Of a stretch of DNA of 64,000 bases, positions 48,720-58,003 are shown in pieces. This stretch comes from PFJX01 sp964393825 (GTDB taxonomy: Bacteria; Pseudomonadota; Gammaproteobacteria; Burkholderiales; Thiobacillaceae), in the NCBI GenBank assembly GCA_964393825.1, contig CAYMUY010000004.1, positions 1 to 64,000 of the forward strand, read 5' to 3'. Below the pieces are notes generated by a model. That model saw nothing but the letters and a program-made list of their open reading frames with translations, had not been told where the DNA came from and did no database searches. Made by a program: the position numbers and the translations under genes. Within the stretch, counting starts at the first letter, position 1. Each line of letters starts with the position of its first letter.

Positions 48720-50354
48720 ATGCTGCGATTAACCGAAGTCAAACTCCCCCTCGAACACCCCGAAGCCGACCTGCGGTCCGCCATACTGCGGAAGCTGGGG
48801 ATCGCGGCGGACCAGTTGATTCACTACGCCATCCACCGGCGTGGCTACGATGCGCGCAAGCGCAGCGCGATTTCGCTCATCTATACCCTGGACGTCGAGG
48901 TCAGGAACGAGGCGGCAGTGCTCAAGCGACTGCGTCAGGACCCGCATGTCGGGCCGACACCGGACATGGCCTATCGCTTCGTCGCGCGGGCCCCGAAGGG
49001 CCTGGACAAACGGCCGGTCGTCGTCGGCACCGGGCCTTGCGGCCTGCTCGCCGGCCTGCTGCTGGCGCAGATGGGCTTTCGCCCGCTCATCCTGGAACGC
49101 GGCAAGGCGGTGCGCGAACGCACCAAGGACACCTGGGGCCTGTGGCGCAAGGGCAAGCTGAATCCGGAATCGAACGTCCAGTTTGGCGAGGGGGGCGCCG
49201 GCACCTTCTCCGACGGCAAGCTCTACAGCCAGATCAAGGACCCGCAACACCACGGTCGCAAGGTGCTGGAGGAATTCGTCAAGGCCGGCGCGCCGGAGGA
49301 GATCCTCTACGTCAGCAAGCCGCACATCGGCACCTTCCGCCTGGTGAGCATGGTCGAGCACATGCGCGGCGAAATCGAGTCGCTGGGCGGCGAAATCCGC
49401 TTCCAGAGCCGGGTAACCGATGTCGACATCGCGCATGGCCCGGAAGGCCGCCGGATGCGCGCGCTGATCCTGGCCGATGGCGAACGCATCGAGGCCGACC
49501 ACGTCATCCTGGCGCTCGGCCACAGCGCCCGCGATACCTTCCACATGCTGCATGCGCGCGGCGTCCATATCGAGGCGAAGCCGTTCTCGGTGGGCTTCCG
49601 CATCGAGCATCCGCAGGCCCTGATCGACCAGTGCCGCTTCGGCCAGTATGCGGGCAACCCCATCCTCGGCGCCGCCGACTACAAGCTGGTGTACCACGCC
49701 GGCAACGGCCGCTCCGCCTACAGCTTCTGCATGTGCCCGGGCGGCACCGTGGTCGCCGCCACGTCGGAGGAAGGACGGGTGGTGACCAACGGCATGAGCC
49801 AGTATTCCCGCAACGAGCGCAACGCCAACGCCGCCATCGTGGTGGGCATCACCCCGGCCGACTTTCCCGGCGACGTGGCGGCCAACCCGCTCGCGGGCAT
49901 GGATTTCCAGCGCCAGTGGGAAGAAGCCGCCTTTGTCGCCGGCGGCGGCGACTATCGCGCGCCGGCGCAGAAGGTCGGTGATTTCCTGGCCGGCCGTCCC
50001 TCCAGCGGACCCGGCGAGGTGATCCCCTCCTATACCCCCGGCGTTCACTGGACCGACCTCTCCACCTGCCTGCCGGACTATGTCATCGCCACCCTCCGCG
50101 AAGCCCTGCCCGCCTTCGACCGGCAGATCCGCGGCTTCGCCATGGCCGACGCCGTGCTGACCGGGGTTGAGACACGCACCTCCTCGCCCATCCGCCTCAC
50201 CCGCGACCAGGACTGCCAGAGTCTGAACACCCGTGGCCTCTACCCGGCGGGCGAGGGCGCGGGTTATGCCGGCGGCATCCTTTCCGCCGCCGTCGACGGC
50301 ATCAAGTGCGCGGAAGCCGTGGCCCTGAGCCTGGCGTCGATGGCCCGGGCATGA
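48720..50354 (+). CDS. FAD-dependent oxidoreductase (COG2509 type)
   Basis: A 544-residue flavoprotein. An N-terminal extension (about 1-95, 'LRLTEVKLPLEHPEADLRSAILRKLGI') precedes the FAD motif 'VVVGTGPCGLLAGLLLA', the glycine-rich 'NVQFGEGGAGTFSDGKLYS', 'HIGTFRLVSMVEHMRGEIESLGGEI', 'ILALGHSARDTFHML' and C-terminal 'GLYPAGEGAGYAGGILSAAVDGIKCAEA'. This family is widespread and uncharacterised. Its stop overlaps the dgkA start (ATGA), and dgkA in turn overlaps uvrD. Confidence 0.85.
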   Translation: MLRLTEVKLPLEHPEADLRSAILRKLGIAADQLIHYAIHRRGYDARKRSAISLIYTLDVEVRNEAAVLKRLRQDPHVGPTPDMAYRFVARAPKGLDKRPVVVGTGPCGLLAGLLLAQMGFRPLILERGKAVRERTKDTWGLWRKGKLNPESNVQFGEGGAGTFSDGKLYSQIKDPQHHGRKVLEEFVKAGAPEEILYVSKPHIGTFRLVSMVEHMRGEIESLGGEIRFQSRVTDVDIAHGPEGRRMRALILADGERIEADHVILALGHSARDTFHMLHARGVHIEAKPFSVGFRIEHPQALIDQCRFGQYAGNPILGAADYKLVYHAGNGRSAYSFCMCPGGTVVAATSEEGRVVTNGMSQYSRNERNANAAIVVGITPADFPGDVAANPLAGMDFQRQWEEAAFVAGGGDYRAPAQKVGDFLAGRPSSGPGEVIPSYTPGVHWTDLSTCLPDYVIATLREALPAFDRQIRGFAMADAVLTGVETRTSSPIRLTRDQDCQSLNTRGLYPAGEGAGYAGGILSAAVDGIKCAEAVALSLASMARA

Positions 50355-50713
50355 GCCAGTCCTTCTCCCTCGCCGCCCGTGCCCGCGGTTTCGTCTACGC
50401 CTGGCGCGGCCTCATGCACCTGATCGCCACCCAGCACAATGCCAGGATCCATCTCGCCGCCACCGCCGGGGTGATCGCCGCCGGCGTCCTGGTCGGGCTG
50501 GAGCGCTGGGAATGGGCCTGGCTGATCCTGGCCATCGGCCTGGTGCTCGCCGCCGAGGCCATGAACACCGCCCTTGAGACCCTGGCCGACGCCCTCTCCC
50601 CCGAATTCAACGCCGGGGTCGGACGCGCCAAGGATGTCGCCGCCGCCGCCGTGCTGATCCTCGCCCTCACCGCCGCCCTCATCGGCGCGCTGGTGTTCCT
50701 GCCGCACTTCTGA
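50351..50713 (+). CDS. dgkA: Diacylglycerol kinase family protein
   Basis: A 120-residue membrane kinase with three helices. The family motif 'AEAMNTALETLADALSP' holds the catalytic Glu; 'RGLMHLIATQHNARIHLAATAGVIAAG' is the N-terminal part. Relatives phosphorylate diacylglycerol or undecaprenol; the latter would feed the lipid carrier made by uppP nearby, but the sequence does not decide. It overlaps both neighbours (four bases upstream, one base into uvrD). Confidence 0.88.
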   Translation: MSQSFSLAARARGFVYAWRGLMHLIATQHNARIHLAATAGVIAAGVLVGLERWEWAWLILAIGLVLAAEAMNTALETLADALSPEFNAGVGRAKDVAAAAVLILALTAALIGALVFLPHF

Positions 50714-52860
50714 TGCCTATGACCGCTCCCCACCTCGACGGGCTCAACCCCGATCAACACGCCGCCGTCACCACGCCCGGTTCCGCCCTGGTCCTGGCCG
50801 GCGCCGGTTCCGGCAAGACGCGCGTGCTCACCACCCGCATCGCCTGGCTGATCCAGCAACAGGCGGTCTCGCCCGCGGGCCTGCTGGCGGTCACCTTCAC
50901 CAACAAGGCGGCCAGGGAGATGCTCACCCGCCTCTCCGCGATGCTCCCGATCAACACCCGCGGCATGTGGGTGGGGACCTTCCACGGCCTCTGCAACCGC
51001 CTGCTGCGCACCCACCACCGCGAGGCGGGCCTGCCCTCGCTGTTCACCATCCTCGATTCCAGCGACCAGCTCTCCGCCATCAAGCGCGTCCTGCGCGCGC
51101 TCAACGCCAATACCGAGACCTACGACCCGCGCCGCGTGCAGAGCTTCATCAACCAGAACAAGGAAGCCGGCCTGCGCGCCGACAAGGTGGAAGCCTGGGA
51201 CCCGTTCAGCCGCCATCTGGCCGAGTACTATGCCGCCTACGACGCGCAATGCCAGCGCGAAGGCGCGGTGGATTTCGCCGAGCTGCTGCTGCGCGCCCAT
51301 GAACTGCTCAGCCGCAACGCCCTGCTGCGCGAGCACTACCAGGAACGCTTCCGCCACATTCTGGTGGACGAGTTCCAGGACACCAGCCGCCTGCAGTACG
51401 AATGGCTGAAGCTGCTCAAGGGCCCCGACTGCGCGCTGTTCGCGGTGGGCGACGACGACCAGTCGATCTATGCCTTCCGCGGCGCCAATGTCGGCAACAT
51501 GCAGCAGCTGATGGACGATTTCGCCATCGCCCAGCCGATCAAGCTCACCCGCAACTACCGCTCGCTCTCCACCATCCTCGATGCCGCCAACGCCGTCATC
51601 AGCCACAACGAGGAACGCCTGGGCAAGGACCTCTGGACCGATGCCGGCAGTGGCGAGCCGATCCGCCATTTCCAGGCCCGCGACGATCGCGAGGAAGCGG
51701 CCTTCATCGCCGAGGAAATCCAGAACCGCCGCCTCGATGGCGAGCGCTACAGCGACATGGCCGTGCTCTATCGCGCCAACGCCCTGTCACGCGGCCTCGA
51801 ACACGCCCTGTTCTCAGCCAGCATTCCCTACCGCGTCTACGGCGGCCTGCGCTTCTTCGAGCGCGCCGAGATCAAGCACGCGCTGGCCTACCTGCGCATG
51901 GCCGCCAACCCGGAGGACGACAACGCCTTCCTGCGGGTGGTGAACTTCCCGGCGCGCGGCATCGGCAATCGCAGCCTGGAAACGCTGACCGACGAGGCCA
52001 ACGCCGCCGGCACCAGCCTCTGGGCCGGGGCCTGCGCCGGCGGCAAGAAGTTCGCCCCCTTCGTCCTGCTCATCGAGGCCCTGCGCGAGGAAATCCGCCA
52101 TCTTCCCCTGGCGGAACAGGTGGATCACGTCGTCACCCGCTGCGGTCTGCTGACGTTCTACCGCAACGAAAAGGACGGCGAGGACCGGGTGGAAAACCTG
52201 GAGGAACTCGCCACCGCCGCCGCCGCCTACGCCCAGGAAAGCGAAGACCAGAGCCTGGAAGGCTTTCTCGGCCACGCCGCCCTGGAAGCGGGCGAGCACG
52301 AAGCCGGCCAGGGCCAGGACGCGGTCCAGCTGATGACCGTGCATGCCGCCAAGGGCCTGGAATTTCATTGTGTTTTCATCACCGGCCTGGAAGAAGGCCT
52401 TTTCCCCCACGAGAACTCGCGGAACGATGCGGATGGCCTGGAAGAAGAGCGCCGCCTGATGTACGTTGCCATTACCCGAGCCCGCAAACAGCTCTACCTT
52501 ACCCACGCCCAATCCCGGATGCTGCACGGCCAGGTGCGTTACGGCCTGCCTTCCCAGTTCCTGGATGAAATACCGGAGAACCTAGTGACTTCACTGACCA
52601 ATCGCACCGCCCCCGCCGCGCCACGCGCACAGACCACCAATTTCGTCACCCGCAAGATCACCCCGGCGCCGCCGCCGCCGCCGCGCCGCCTCGCCGACGT
52701 CCCCTTCAAGATCGGCAGCCGCGTCAGCCATGCCCGCTATGGCGAAGGTGTGGTCGCCGGCTACCAGGGCCAGGCCCCGGACATGGAAATCAGGATCAAC
52801 TTCCCCAAGCTCGGAGAAAAGGCCTTCCTGCTGGAATACGCCAAGCTGGAAGCCGTCTGA
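50713..52860 (+). CDS. uvrD: DNA helicase II (UvrD)
   Basis: A 715-residue superfamily 1A helicase of mismatch and nucleotide-excision repair. Motifs in order: Q motif 'LNPDQHAAVTTPGSALVLAGAGSGKTRVL' (Walker A), 'LLAVTFTNKAAREM', 'VGTFHGLCNRLLR', Walker B 'HILVDEFQDTSRLQYEWLKLL', 'VGDDDQSIYAFRGA', 'LTRNYRSLSTIL', 'VYGGLRFFERAEIKH', 'VQLMTVHAAKGLEF', 'ERRLMYVAITRARKQLYL'. The C-terminus has the short Tudor-like domain 'VPFKIGSRVSHARYGEGVVAGYQG' after a Pro-rich linker. Confidence 0.95.
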   Translation: MPMTAPHLDGLNPDQHAAVTTPGSALVLAGAGSGKTRVLTTRIAWLIQQQAVSPAGLLAVTFTNKAAREMLTRLSAMLPINTRGMWVGTFHGLCNRLLRTHHREAGLPSLFTILDSSDQLSAIKRVLRALNANTETYDPRRVQSFINQNKEAGLRADKVEAWDPFSRHLAEYYAAYDAQCQREGAVDFAELLLRAHELLSRNALLREHYQERFRHILVDEFQDTSRLQYEWLKLLKGPDCALFAVGDDDQSIYAFRGANVGNMQQLMDDFAIAQPIKLTRNYRSLSTILDAANAVISHNEERLGKDLWTDAGSGEPIRHFQARDDREEAAFIAEEIQNRRLDGERYSDMAVLYRANALSRGLEHALFSASIPYRVYGGLRFFERAEIKHALAYLRMAANPEDDNAFLRVVNFPARGIGNRSLETLTDEANAAGTSLWAGACAGGKKFAPFVLLIEALREEIRHLPLAEQVDHVVTRCGLLTFYRNEKDGEDRVENLEELATAAAAYAQESEDQSLEGFLGHAALEAGEHEAGQGQDAVQLMTVHAAKGLEFHCVFITGLEEGLFPHENSRNDADGLEEERRLMYVAITRARKQLYLTHAQSRMLHGQVRYGLPSQFLDEIPENLVTSLTNRTAPAAPRAQTTNFVTRKITPAPPPPPRRLADVPFKIGSRVSHARYGEGVVAGYQGQAPDMEIRINFPKLGEKAFLLEYAKLEAV

Positions 52861-52863
52861 GCG

Positions 52864-53523
52864 GTGTGCGGCCGCTACGCCTTCAACGCCACCCCGGACC
52901 AGGTCGCTGAACACTTCGGATTGAGCGCCTGCGCCGATTTCGCGCCGCGCTACAACATCCCGCCCGGCACCGACATCCCGGTCATCCGCCAATCCCCGGA
53001 AGGCCAGCGGGTCCTCCACCTGCTGCGCTGGGGCCTGGTGCCGCACTGGGCGAAGGATGCGGCCATCGGCGCCAGGCTCAACAATGCCCGCGCCGAAACC
53101 GTGGCCGAGAAGCCGGCCTTCCGCGAAGCCTTCAAGCGCCGCCGCTGCCTGATCCCGGCCAGCGGCTTCTATGAGTGGAAGGCGGATGGTAAGTTGAAGC
53201 AGCCCTACTTCATCAGCCTGAAATCCGGTGAACTGCTGGCCATGGCCGGGCTCTGGGAAACCTGGCAGTCCCCCGAAGGCGCGTTGCTGCGCAGCTGCGC
53301 CGTCCTCACCACCGGCCCGAACACGCTGATGCAACCCATCCACGACCGCATGCCGGTCATCCTGGCGCCGGAACACTGGCAGGCCTGGCTGACCGCCTCG
53401 GTGGATCAGGTGACCGGCTTGCTCACACCTTACCCGGCCGAAGCCATGCAGGCCTGGCCGGTCGATCGGCGGGTGAGCCGGGCCAGGGAAGATGACGCGG
53501 GGATGATCGAGCCGCTGGCGTGA
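52864..53523 (+). CDS. SRAP domain protein (YedK/HMCES type)
   Basis: A 219-residue protein that crosslinks to and shields abasic sites in single-stranded DNA. After removal of Met, Cys2 ('MCGRYAF') is the catalytic residue; 'RYNIPPGTDIPVIR', the Asn in 'LNNARAETVAEKPAFREAFKRRRCLIPASGFYEW' and the His in 'PIHDRMPVIL' complete the site. The start is GTG 52864, three bases after the uvrD stop, so it sits in a DNA-repair operon with uvrD. Confidence 0.93.
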   Translation: MCGRYAFNATPDQVAEHFGLSACADFAPRYNIPPGTDIPVIRQSPEGQRVLHLLRWGLVPHWAKDAAIGARLNNARAETVAEKPAFREAFKRRRCLIPASGFYEWKADGKLKQPYFISLKSGELLAMAGLWETWQSPEGALLRSCAVLTTGPNTLMQPIHDRMPVILAPEHWQAWLTASVDQVTGLLTPYPAEAMQAWPVDRRVSRAREDDAGMIEPLA

Positions 53524-53553
53524 GCTTGGCCTGATGGGCCAGGGCTTGCGCGT

Positions 53554-53850
53554 TCAATCAATCTCGTCGCGCAGCACCTCGGTCATGCCGATGCCGATGA
53601 ACAGGCGTTCTTCCAGCACGGAGCGCATCGAGCGCATGCGATCGAAGCAGGCCGGGCAGATGTGCTGGCCGTCATCGGCGATTACCCAGCCGTTCAGTTT
53701 TGCGTCGTGGTCGCTGCCGTCATACCAGGCGCGACCGTCGGAGAGGCGCCTGCCTTCGCGCTGATCGCGACCGTTGGTGCGTCGCATTTCTATGGAACGC
53801 AGTGCCAGCGGGTTGCAGATGTCGCAATAGATGAAGCTGCGGCGCGCCAT
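53554..53850 (-). CDS. Small protein with two Cys-x-x-Cys pairs
   Basis: A 98-residue protein I do not recognise. It has CxxC pairs near residue 9 ('YCDICNP') and near residue 65 ('HICPACFDRM'), spaced to form a zinc-ribbon-like site. The middle is polar ('RRTNGRDQREGRRLSDGRAWYDGSDHDAKLNGWVI'), the end is helical. No signal peptide. It is convergent with the SRAP gene and divergent from uppP. Confidence 0.6.
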   Translation of the reverse strand: MARRSFIYCDICNPLALRSIEMRRTNGRDQREGRRLSDGRAWYDGSDHDAKLNGWVIADDGQHICPACFDRMRSMRSVLEERLFIGIGMTEVLRDEID

Positions 53851-53970
53851 TGTGGACTCTCATAGGGGTGACTGCCGGCAAGGATAGTCCGCGATAGCCT
53901 GGCCGGCCAAGTGGTTTAACAATCGGCTGCTAGAATCGCGGCTCTTCCAGGAACCCAGAAAGCCCTTCCC

Positions 53971-54795
53971 GTGGACCTTCCCATTCTGCTCAAAGCACTG
54001 ATCCTCGGCGTCGTCGAGGGTGCAACCGAATTTCTTCCTGTTTCCAGCACCGGCCACCTCATTCTTGCCGGTCAGTTGCTCGATTTCACCGGTGACAAGG
54101 CCAAGGTGTTCGAGGTGGCCATCCAGTTGGCCGCCATTCTCGCGGTGGTTTGGGAATATCGCGCCCGCCTCGGCCATGTCGTGGTGTCCATGACCCGTGA
54201 GCAAGCGTCACAACGCTTCGCGATGAACCTGATCGTGGCCTTCCTGCCGGCCGCCGTGCTCGGCTTTCTGTTTCTCAAGCAGATCAAGTTCTATCTGTTC
54301 AATCCGATCGTGGTGGCCTCCGCGTTCATCGTCGGCGGCTTCATGATTCTCTGGGCGGAGCGACGGCAACATGTGGTCAGGGTCCAGGAGGTGGAGGAAA
54401 TGCGTTGGCAGGACGCGCTGAAGGTGGGCTTTGCCCAGGCCCTGGCGATGATTCCTGGCACCTCGCGTTCCGGCGCCACCATCATCGGCGGCCTTTTCTT
54501 CGGTTTGAGCCGCAAGGCGGCCACCGAGTTTTCCTTCTTCCTCGCCATTCCCACCATGTTCGCGGCCACGTTCTATGACGTCTACAAGAACCGCGAACTG
54601 TTCAGCGCGGATGACATCGGCCTGTTCGCGGTGGGCGGGGTGGCGTCCTTTATCTCGGCCTTCCTGGTGGTGCGCGGCCTGATCCGTTTCATCAGTCGCC
54701 ACGACTTCACCTGGTTCGCCTGGTACCGCATCGCCTTCGGGGTGGCGGTGCTGACCACGCACTACCTGGGCATCATCCACTGGGCGGCGGATTGA
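53971..54795 (+). CDS. uppP: Undecaprenyl-diphosphatase UppP (BacA)
   Basis: A 274-residue membrane enzyme that recycles the peptidoglycan lipid carrier and raises bacitracin tolerance. Both family motifs are intact: 'LGVVEGATEFLPVSSTGHL' near the N-terminus and 'ALAMIPGTSRSGATIIGGLFFGLSRKAATEFSFFLAIPTMFAA' in the middle. The start is GTG 53971. It ends seven bases from the convergent lipoprotein-sorting-like gene. Confidence 0.95.
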   Translation: MDLPILLKALILGVVEGATEFLPVSSTGHLILAGQLLDFTGDKAKVFEVAIQLAAILAVVWEYRARLGHVVVSMTREQASQRFAMNLIVAFLPAAVLGFLFLKQIKFYLFNPIVVASAFIVGGFMILWAERRQHVVRVQEVEEMRWQDALKVGFAQALAMIPGTSRSGATIIGGLFFGLSRKAATEFSFFLAIPTMFAATFYDVYKNRELFSADDIGLFAVGGVASFISAFLVVRGLIRFISRHDFTWFAWYRIAFGVAVLTTHYLGIIHWAAD

Positions 54796-54802
54796 TGCGG
54801 CC

Positions 54803-55573
54803 CTACCGGACCAGCTGATACCCCGGCGGCACCGCGAAGAATTCATCCGGGACGGGATCGGTCGAGGCGCTTTCGTAGACCAGGTTGAGGCGTGAGCCCA
54901 TGCGTCGGGCCAGTTCGGCCATGCGGCCGCCCCCCTCGTATTTCATTTCGACATCGATGGCGCAGACCATGCCCTGGTTGAACAGGCGGCGCAGGACTTC
55001 GCCGAGGGCGCGGGTGTGCGCCGGCGAGTTGTTGGAGAAGGCGGGGATGCCCACCAGGAAGTCCGGTGCATCCATCGCCTTGAAGAAGGCCTGCAGGTCC
55101 TTCTGTTCACGCGAACCGTGCGCCAGCCACACCTTGCCGTCGAGTTGCAGATTGATTTTCTCCGGCCCCAGTTCGGCCGGCATGCTGGCGCTGAGGGTGT
55201 TTTCCACGCAGTTCCAGGATCCCAGCGCATGTTTCAATCCGGTGGGTTCGAGGGTGAGCTTGAGATCCTTGTGCGCGAGCTTGGCTTCCGTCGAGTTGTC
55301 CAGCGCACTCATTTGATACACCTTGAGCTGCCGCAGGGAGTGATCGAGCGCGCTGACGTCGCGGCCCCGCAGGTCGTAGATGTAGGTGTAGGCCTTGCCG
55401 CGGTCGAGCTGGTCACGGCGCAGCCAGGATTTTTTCAGGTAGATGCGTTCCTGGCTGGTCGAGGGCATGTTCATCGACATGACCGTGCTGCGGCCGTTGA
55501 GGGTGAGGTCCGCTGCGGCGGTCAGGGGCAGGAGCAGGGCAATCAGGCTGAGGCTATGGCGGAGTGGGGTCAT
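54803..55573 (-). CDS. Secreted outer-membrane lipoprotein-sorting/DUF4412-like protein
   Basis: A 256-residue exported protein: signal peptide to about residue 21 ('LIALLLPLTAAA'). The mature part is beta-rich, with 'GRSTVMSMNMPSTSQERIYLKKSWLRRDQLDRGKAYTYIYDLRGRDVSALDHSLRQLKVYQM' resembling the curved sheet of LolA/DUF4412 proteins, one Cys in 'GSWNCVENT' and another in 'GMVCAIDVEMKYEGGGRM'. Its start overlaps the stop of the MMPL transporter by four bases, so the pair is co-translated. It may carry a lipid passed to or from that transporter; inference from context. Confidence 0.65.
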   Translation of the reverse strand: MTPLRHSLSLIALLLPLTAAADLTLNGRSTVMSMNMPSTSQERIYLKKSWLRRDQLDRGKAYTYIYDLRGRDVSALDHSLRQLKVYQMSALDNSTEAKLAHKDLKLTLEPTGLKHALGSWNCVENTLSASMPAELGPEKINLQLDGKVWLAHGSREQKDLQAFFKAMDAPDFLVGIPAFSNNSPAHTRALGEVLRRLFNQGMVCAIDVEMKYEGGGRMAELARRMGSRLNLVYESASTDPVPDEFFAVPPGYQLVR

Positions 55574-57855
55574 GGGTGATCCTTGTGCGGGCGCGGGTCG
55601 GATTCGCTGAGTTGGAAGCGTTCGTAGATCATCATCAGCGGCTTCGGCGCCCACCAGTTGAGGCGTCCGAGCAGGCGCAGGGAGGCGGGCACCAGCAGCA
55701 TGCGTACCAGGGTGGCGTCGACGATGACCGAGAGCAGCAGGCCCAGGCCCATTGCCTTCATGAATACCACCTCGCCCATGGCGAAGGTGCCGAGCACGAT
55801 GCCGATGAGCAGGGCGGCGCTGGTGATGATCGGGCCGCTTTTCTGGATGCCGGTGGCGACCGCGCGCATGTTGTCGCCGGTGGCGACACACATTTCCTTG
55901 ACCCGCGAGAGCAGGAACACTTCGTAGTCGATGGACAGGCCGAAGGCGCTGGCGAAGATCAGCACCAGGATGGTGCCGTCCATGCTGCCTTGCGGGGTGA
56001 AGTTCAGCAGGCCGGCGAGATGCCCGTCCTGGAAGATCCAGACCAGGATGCCGAAGGTGGCGGAGAGCGAGAACAGGTTGGTCAGCACCGCCTTGAGCGG
56101 CACCAGGACGCTGCCCAGCATCAGGAACAGCAACACGAAGATCACGCAGACGATGGCGAGAACGACCCAGGGCACCCAGTCGCGCAGCGATTGCACATAG
56201 TCCAGGTGGAACGCGGGAAACCCCCCCACCCGCACTTCCTCGAGACCCGGCGACAAGGGCAGCGCGCGCACCTGGCGGACCAGGGCGCGTGCTTCCTGCG
56301 AGGTCGGCGTCTGCTGGTAATAGACGAAGATCAGGCTGTCGCGATCCTTCGCATATTCACGCAAACCCAGCTGGGCGACGGGAAACTGGTCCGGATATTG
56401 GTACATGAGTTGATAGTCGGCCAGGCTCAACGCGCCTGCCTGATTGTTCGGCTCGGTCAGGCTGGTCAGGCTCGCGACGCGGGTGACGCCCGGCAGCGCC
56501 TGGATGCGCTGGCTCAGGTCATGCACGCCAGCCAGGCTGGCGCTGGCCGGCGCCGGGCCGGTGGCGCGCACGGTCAGGATCAGGGGGCTCAGCTCGGCGT
56601 GGCGGAAGTCGCGATCCATGGCTTCCTGCACGCGGCGGCTCTCGGCGCTCAGCGGCAGGGATTTGCTGTCGGAGGGGCCGACCTCGATGTGCAGCACCGG
56701 CAGCCCCATCGAGCCGAGCAACAGGAAGGTGCCCACCAGCACCAGTACGGCATGGCGCATCACGAACTGGCTGAAGCGATACCAGCCGCCGCTCCCTTCC
56801 TCGCGGGCGTTGCGCTTGGCCAGCACCGGCAACGCCAGCCGGTTGACCCGCGGCCCGAGCAGGGCGAGCAGGGCCGGCAGCAGGATCACGGAGGTGAGCA
56901 TCGCCGAACCGACGGAAATGCCGCCGGCCAGTCCCATGTTCTGGAAGAAGCGCTGCGGCATCAGCATCAGGCAGAACAGGCTGGCCGCCACCGTGAGGCC
57001 GCTGAAGGCGACGGTGCGACCGGCGGTGGCGAGCGTGGCTTGCAGGATGGTGTTCGGGGCGCCGCCGCGCGCCAGTTCCTCGCGGTAGCGCGAGACGATG
57101 AACAGGCCGTAGTCGATGGCCAGTCCGAGGCCGAGCATGGACACGACGTTGGCGGAATAGACGCTGACGTCGGTGAACAGGGTGAAGAACTTGAGCAGGG
57201 CGGCGGACAACACGATGGTGACGCCGCCGATGATCAGTGGCAGCGCCGCCGCCACCATCGAGCCGAACACCCAGATCAGCAGGATGGCGAGCAGGATGAA
57301 GCTGACCATTTCCGCGTTCCAGATGTCCTTGGCCAGTTGTTCGCGCACATCGACATAGGTGGCCAGTTCGCCGCCCAGTTCGATCTCCACCCGTTCGCTG
57401 TGCAGTTGCGCGCGCAGGCGCTGGTAGGCGCTCATGCCTTCGTCACTGGCGAGCTTCAGCTTGATCAGGGCATAGGTCATGTCGCCCTTGGCTGAGCGCA
57501 GGCGGATGTCGCCGCCACTGTAATAACTGTCCACGGCGGCGACATCCGGATTCTGGCCGATGCCGGCCAGCGCGGCTTCCACCGCATCGCGGAAGGCCGG
57601 GTCATCGACATCCGCCGCGAGGCCGGGTCTGGCGCGAAACAGCGCGATGACCGGCGTTTCATCCTTGCCCAGGCGGTCGCGTAGCTGTCGGAGCGCCAAT
57701 TCCGAGCCGCTTCCCGGCACATCCCAGCCCGGCGCCAGGGTCAGGTGCCGCACCACGTCGGCACCGAATCCAGCGGCCATGCCGACCACGAGGGCGGCGA
57801 CCGCGACGAACAACCAGGGAAAACGGTAAAGCTGGCGACCGAGGAACGCGAACAT
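55570..57855 (-). CDS. MMPL/RND family transporter
   Basis: A 761-residue inner-membrane transporter with 12 predicted helices in two repeats, each with a large periplasmic loop. Each repeat has the family signature: 'GLGLAIDYGLFIVSRYREE' and 'FGLSIDYEVFLLSRVKEM', where the Asp-Tyr pair lines the proton path. Relatives export lipids or hydrophobic compounds. Start ATG 57855 (MFAFLGRQLYRFPW); the earlier frame lacks a ribosome binding site. It is followed, with overlap, by a secreted LolA-like protein. Confidence 0.85.
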   Translation of the reverse strand: MFAFLGRQLYRFPWLFVAVAALVVGMAAGFGADVVRHLTLAPGWDVPGSGSELALRQLRDRLGKDETPVIALFRARPGLAADVDDPAFRDAVEAALAGIGQNPDVAAVDSYYSGGDIRLRSAKGDMTYALIKLKLASDEGMSAYQRLRAQLHSERVEIELGGELATYVDVREQLAKDIWNAEMVSFILLAILLIWVFGSMVAAALPLIIGGVTIVLSAALLKFFTLFTDVSVYSANVVSMLGLGLAIDYGLFIVSRYREELARGGAPNTILQATLATAGRTVAFSGLTVAASLFCLMLMPQRFFQNMGLAGGISVGSAMLTSVILLPALLALLGPRVNRLALPVLAKRNAREEGSGGWYRFSQFVMRHAVLVLVGTFLLLGSMGLPVLHIEVGPSDSKSLPLSAESRRVQEAMDRDFRHAELSPLILTVRATGPAPASASLAGVHDLSQRIQALPGVTRVASLTSLTEPNNQAGALSLADYQLMYQYPDQFPVAQLGLREYAKDRDSLIFVYYQQTPTSQEARALVRQVRALPLSPGLEEVRVGGFPAFHLDYVQSLRDWVPWVVLAIVCVIFVLLFLMLGSVLVPLKAVLTNLFSLSATFGILVWIFQDGHLAGLLNFTPQGSMDGTILVLIFASAFGLSIDYEVFLLSRVKEMCVATGDNMRAVATGIQKSGPIITSAALLIGIVLGTFAMGEVVFMKAMGLGLLLSVIVDATLVRMLLVPASLRLLGRLNWWAPKPLMMIYERFQLSESDPRPHKDHP

Positions 57856-58003
57856 GGACCCGTTTGTTCTTGAAAGAGCGTTGCAGGATAACACCCGGAG
57901 GCGCGGGCCAGAAATCGCATGCTGACCGAGGCGATCCCTCCCGGCATTCCCACCGACCGGTCGCTGCCGGCTGAGGGCAGTGGTCAGGGTGACCGTATTG
58001 CCG

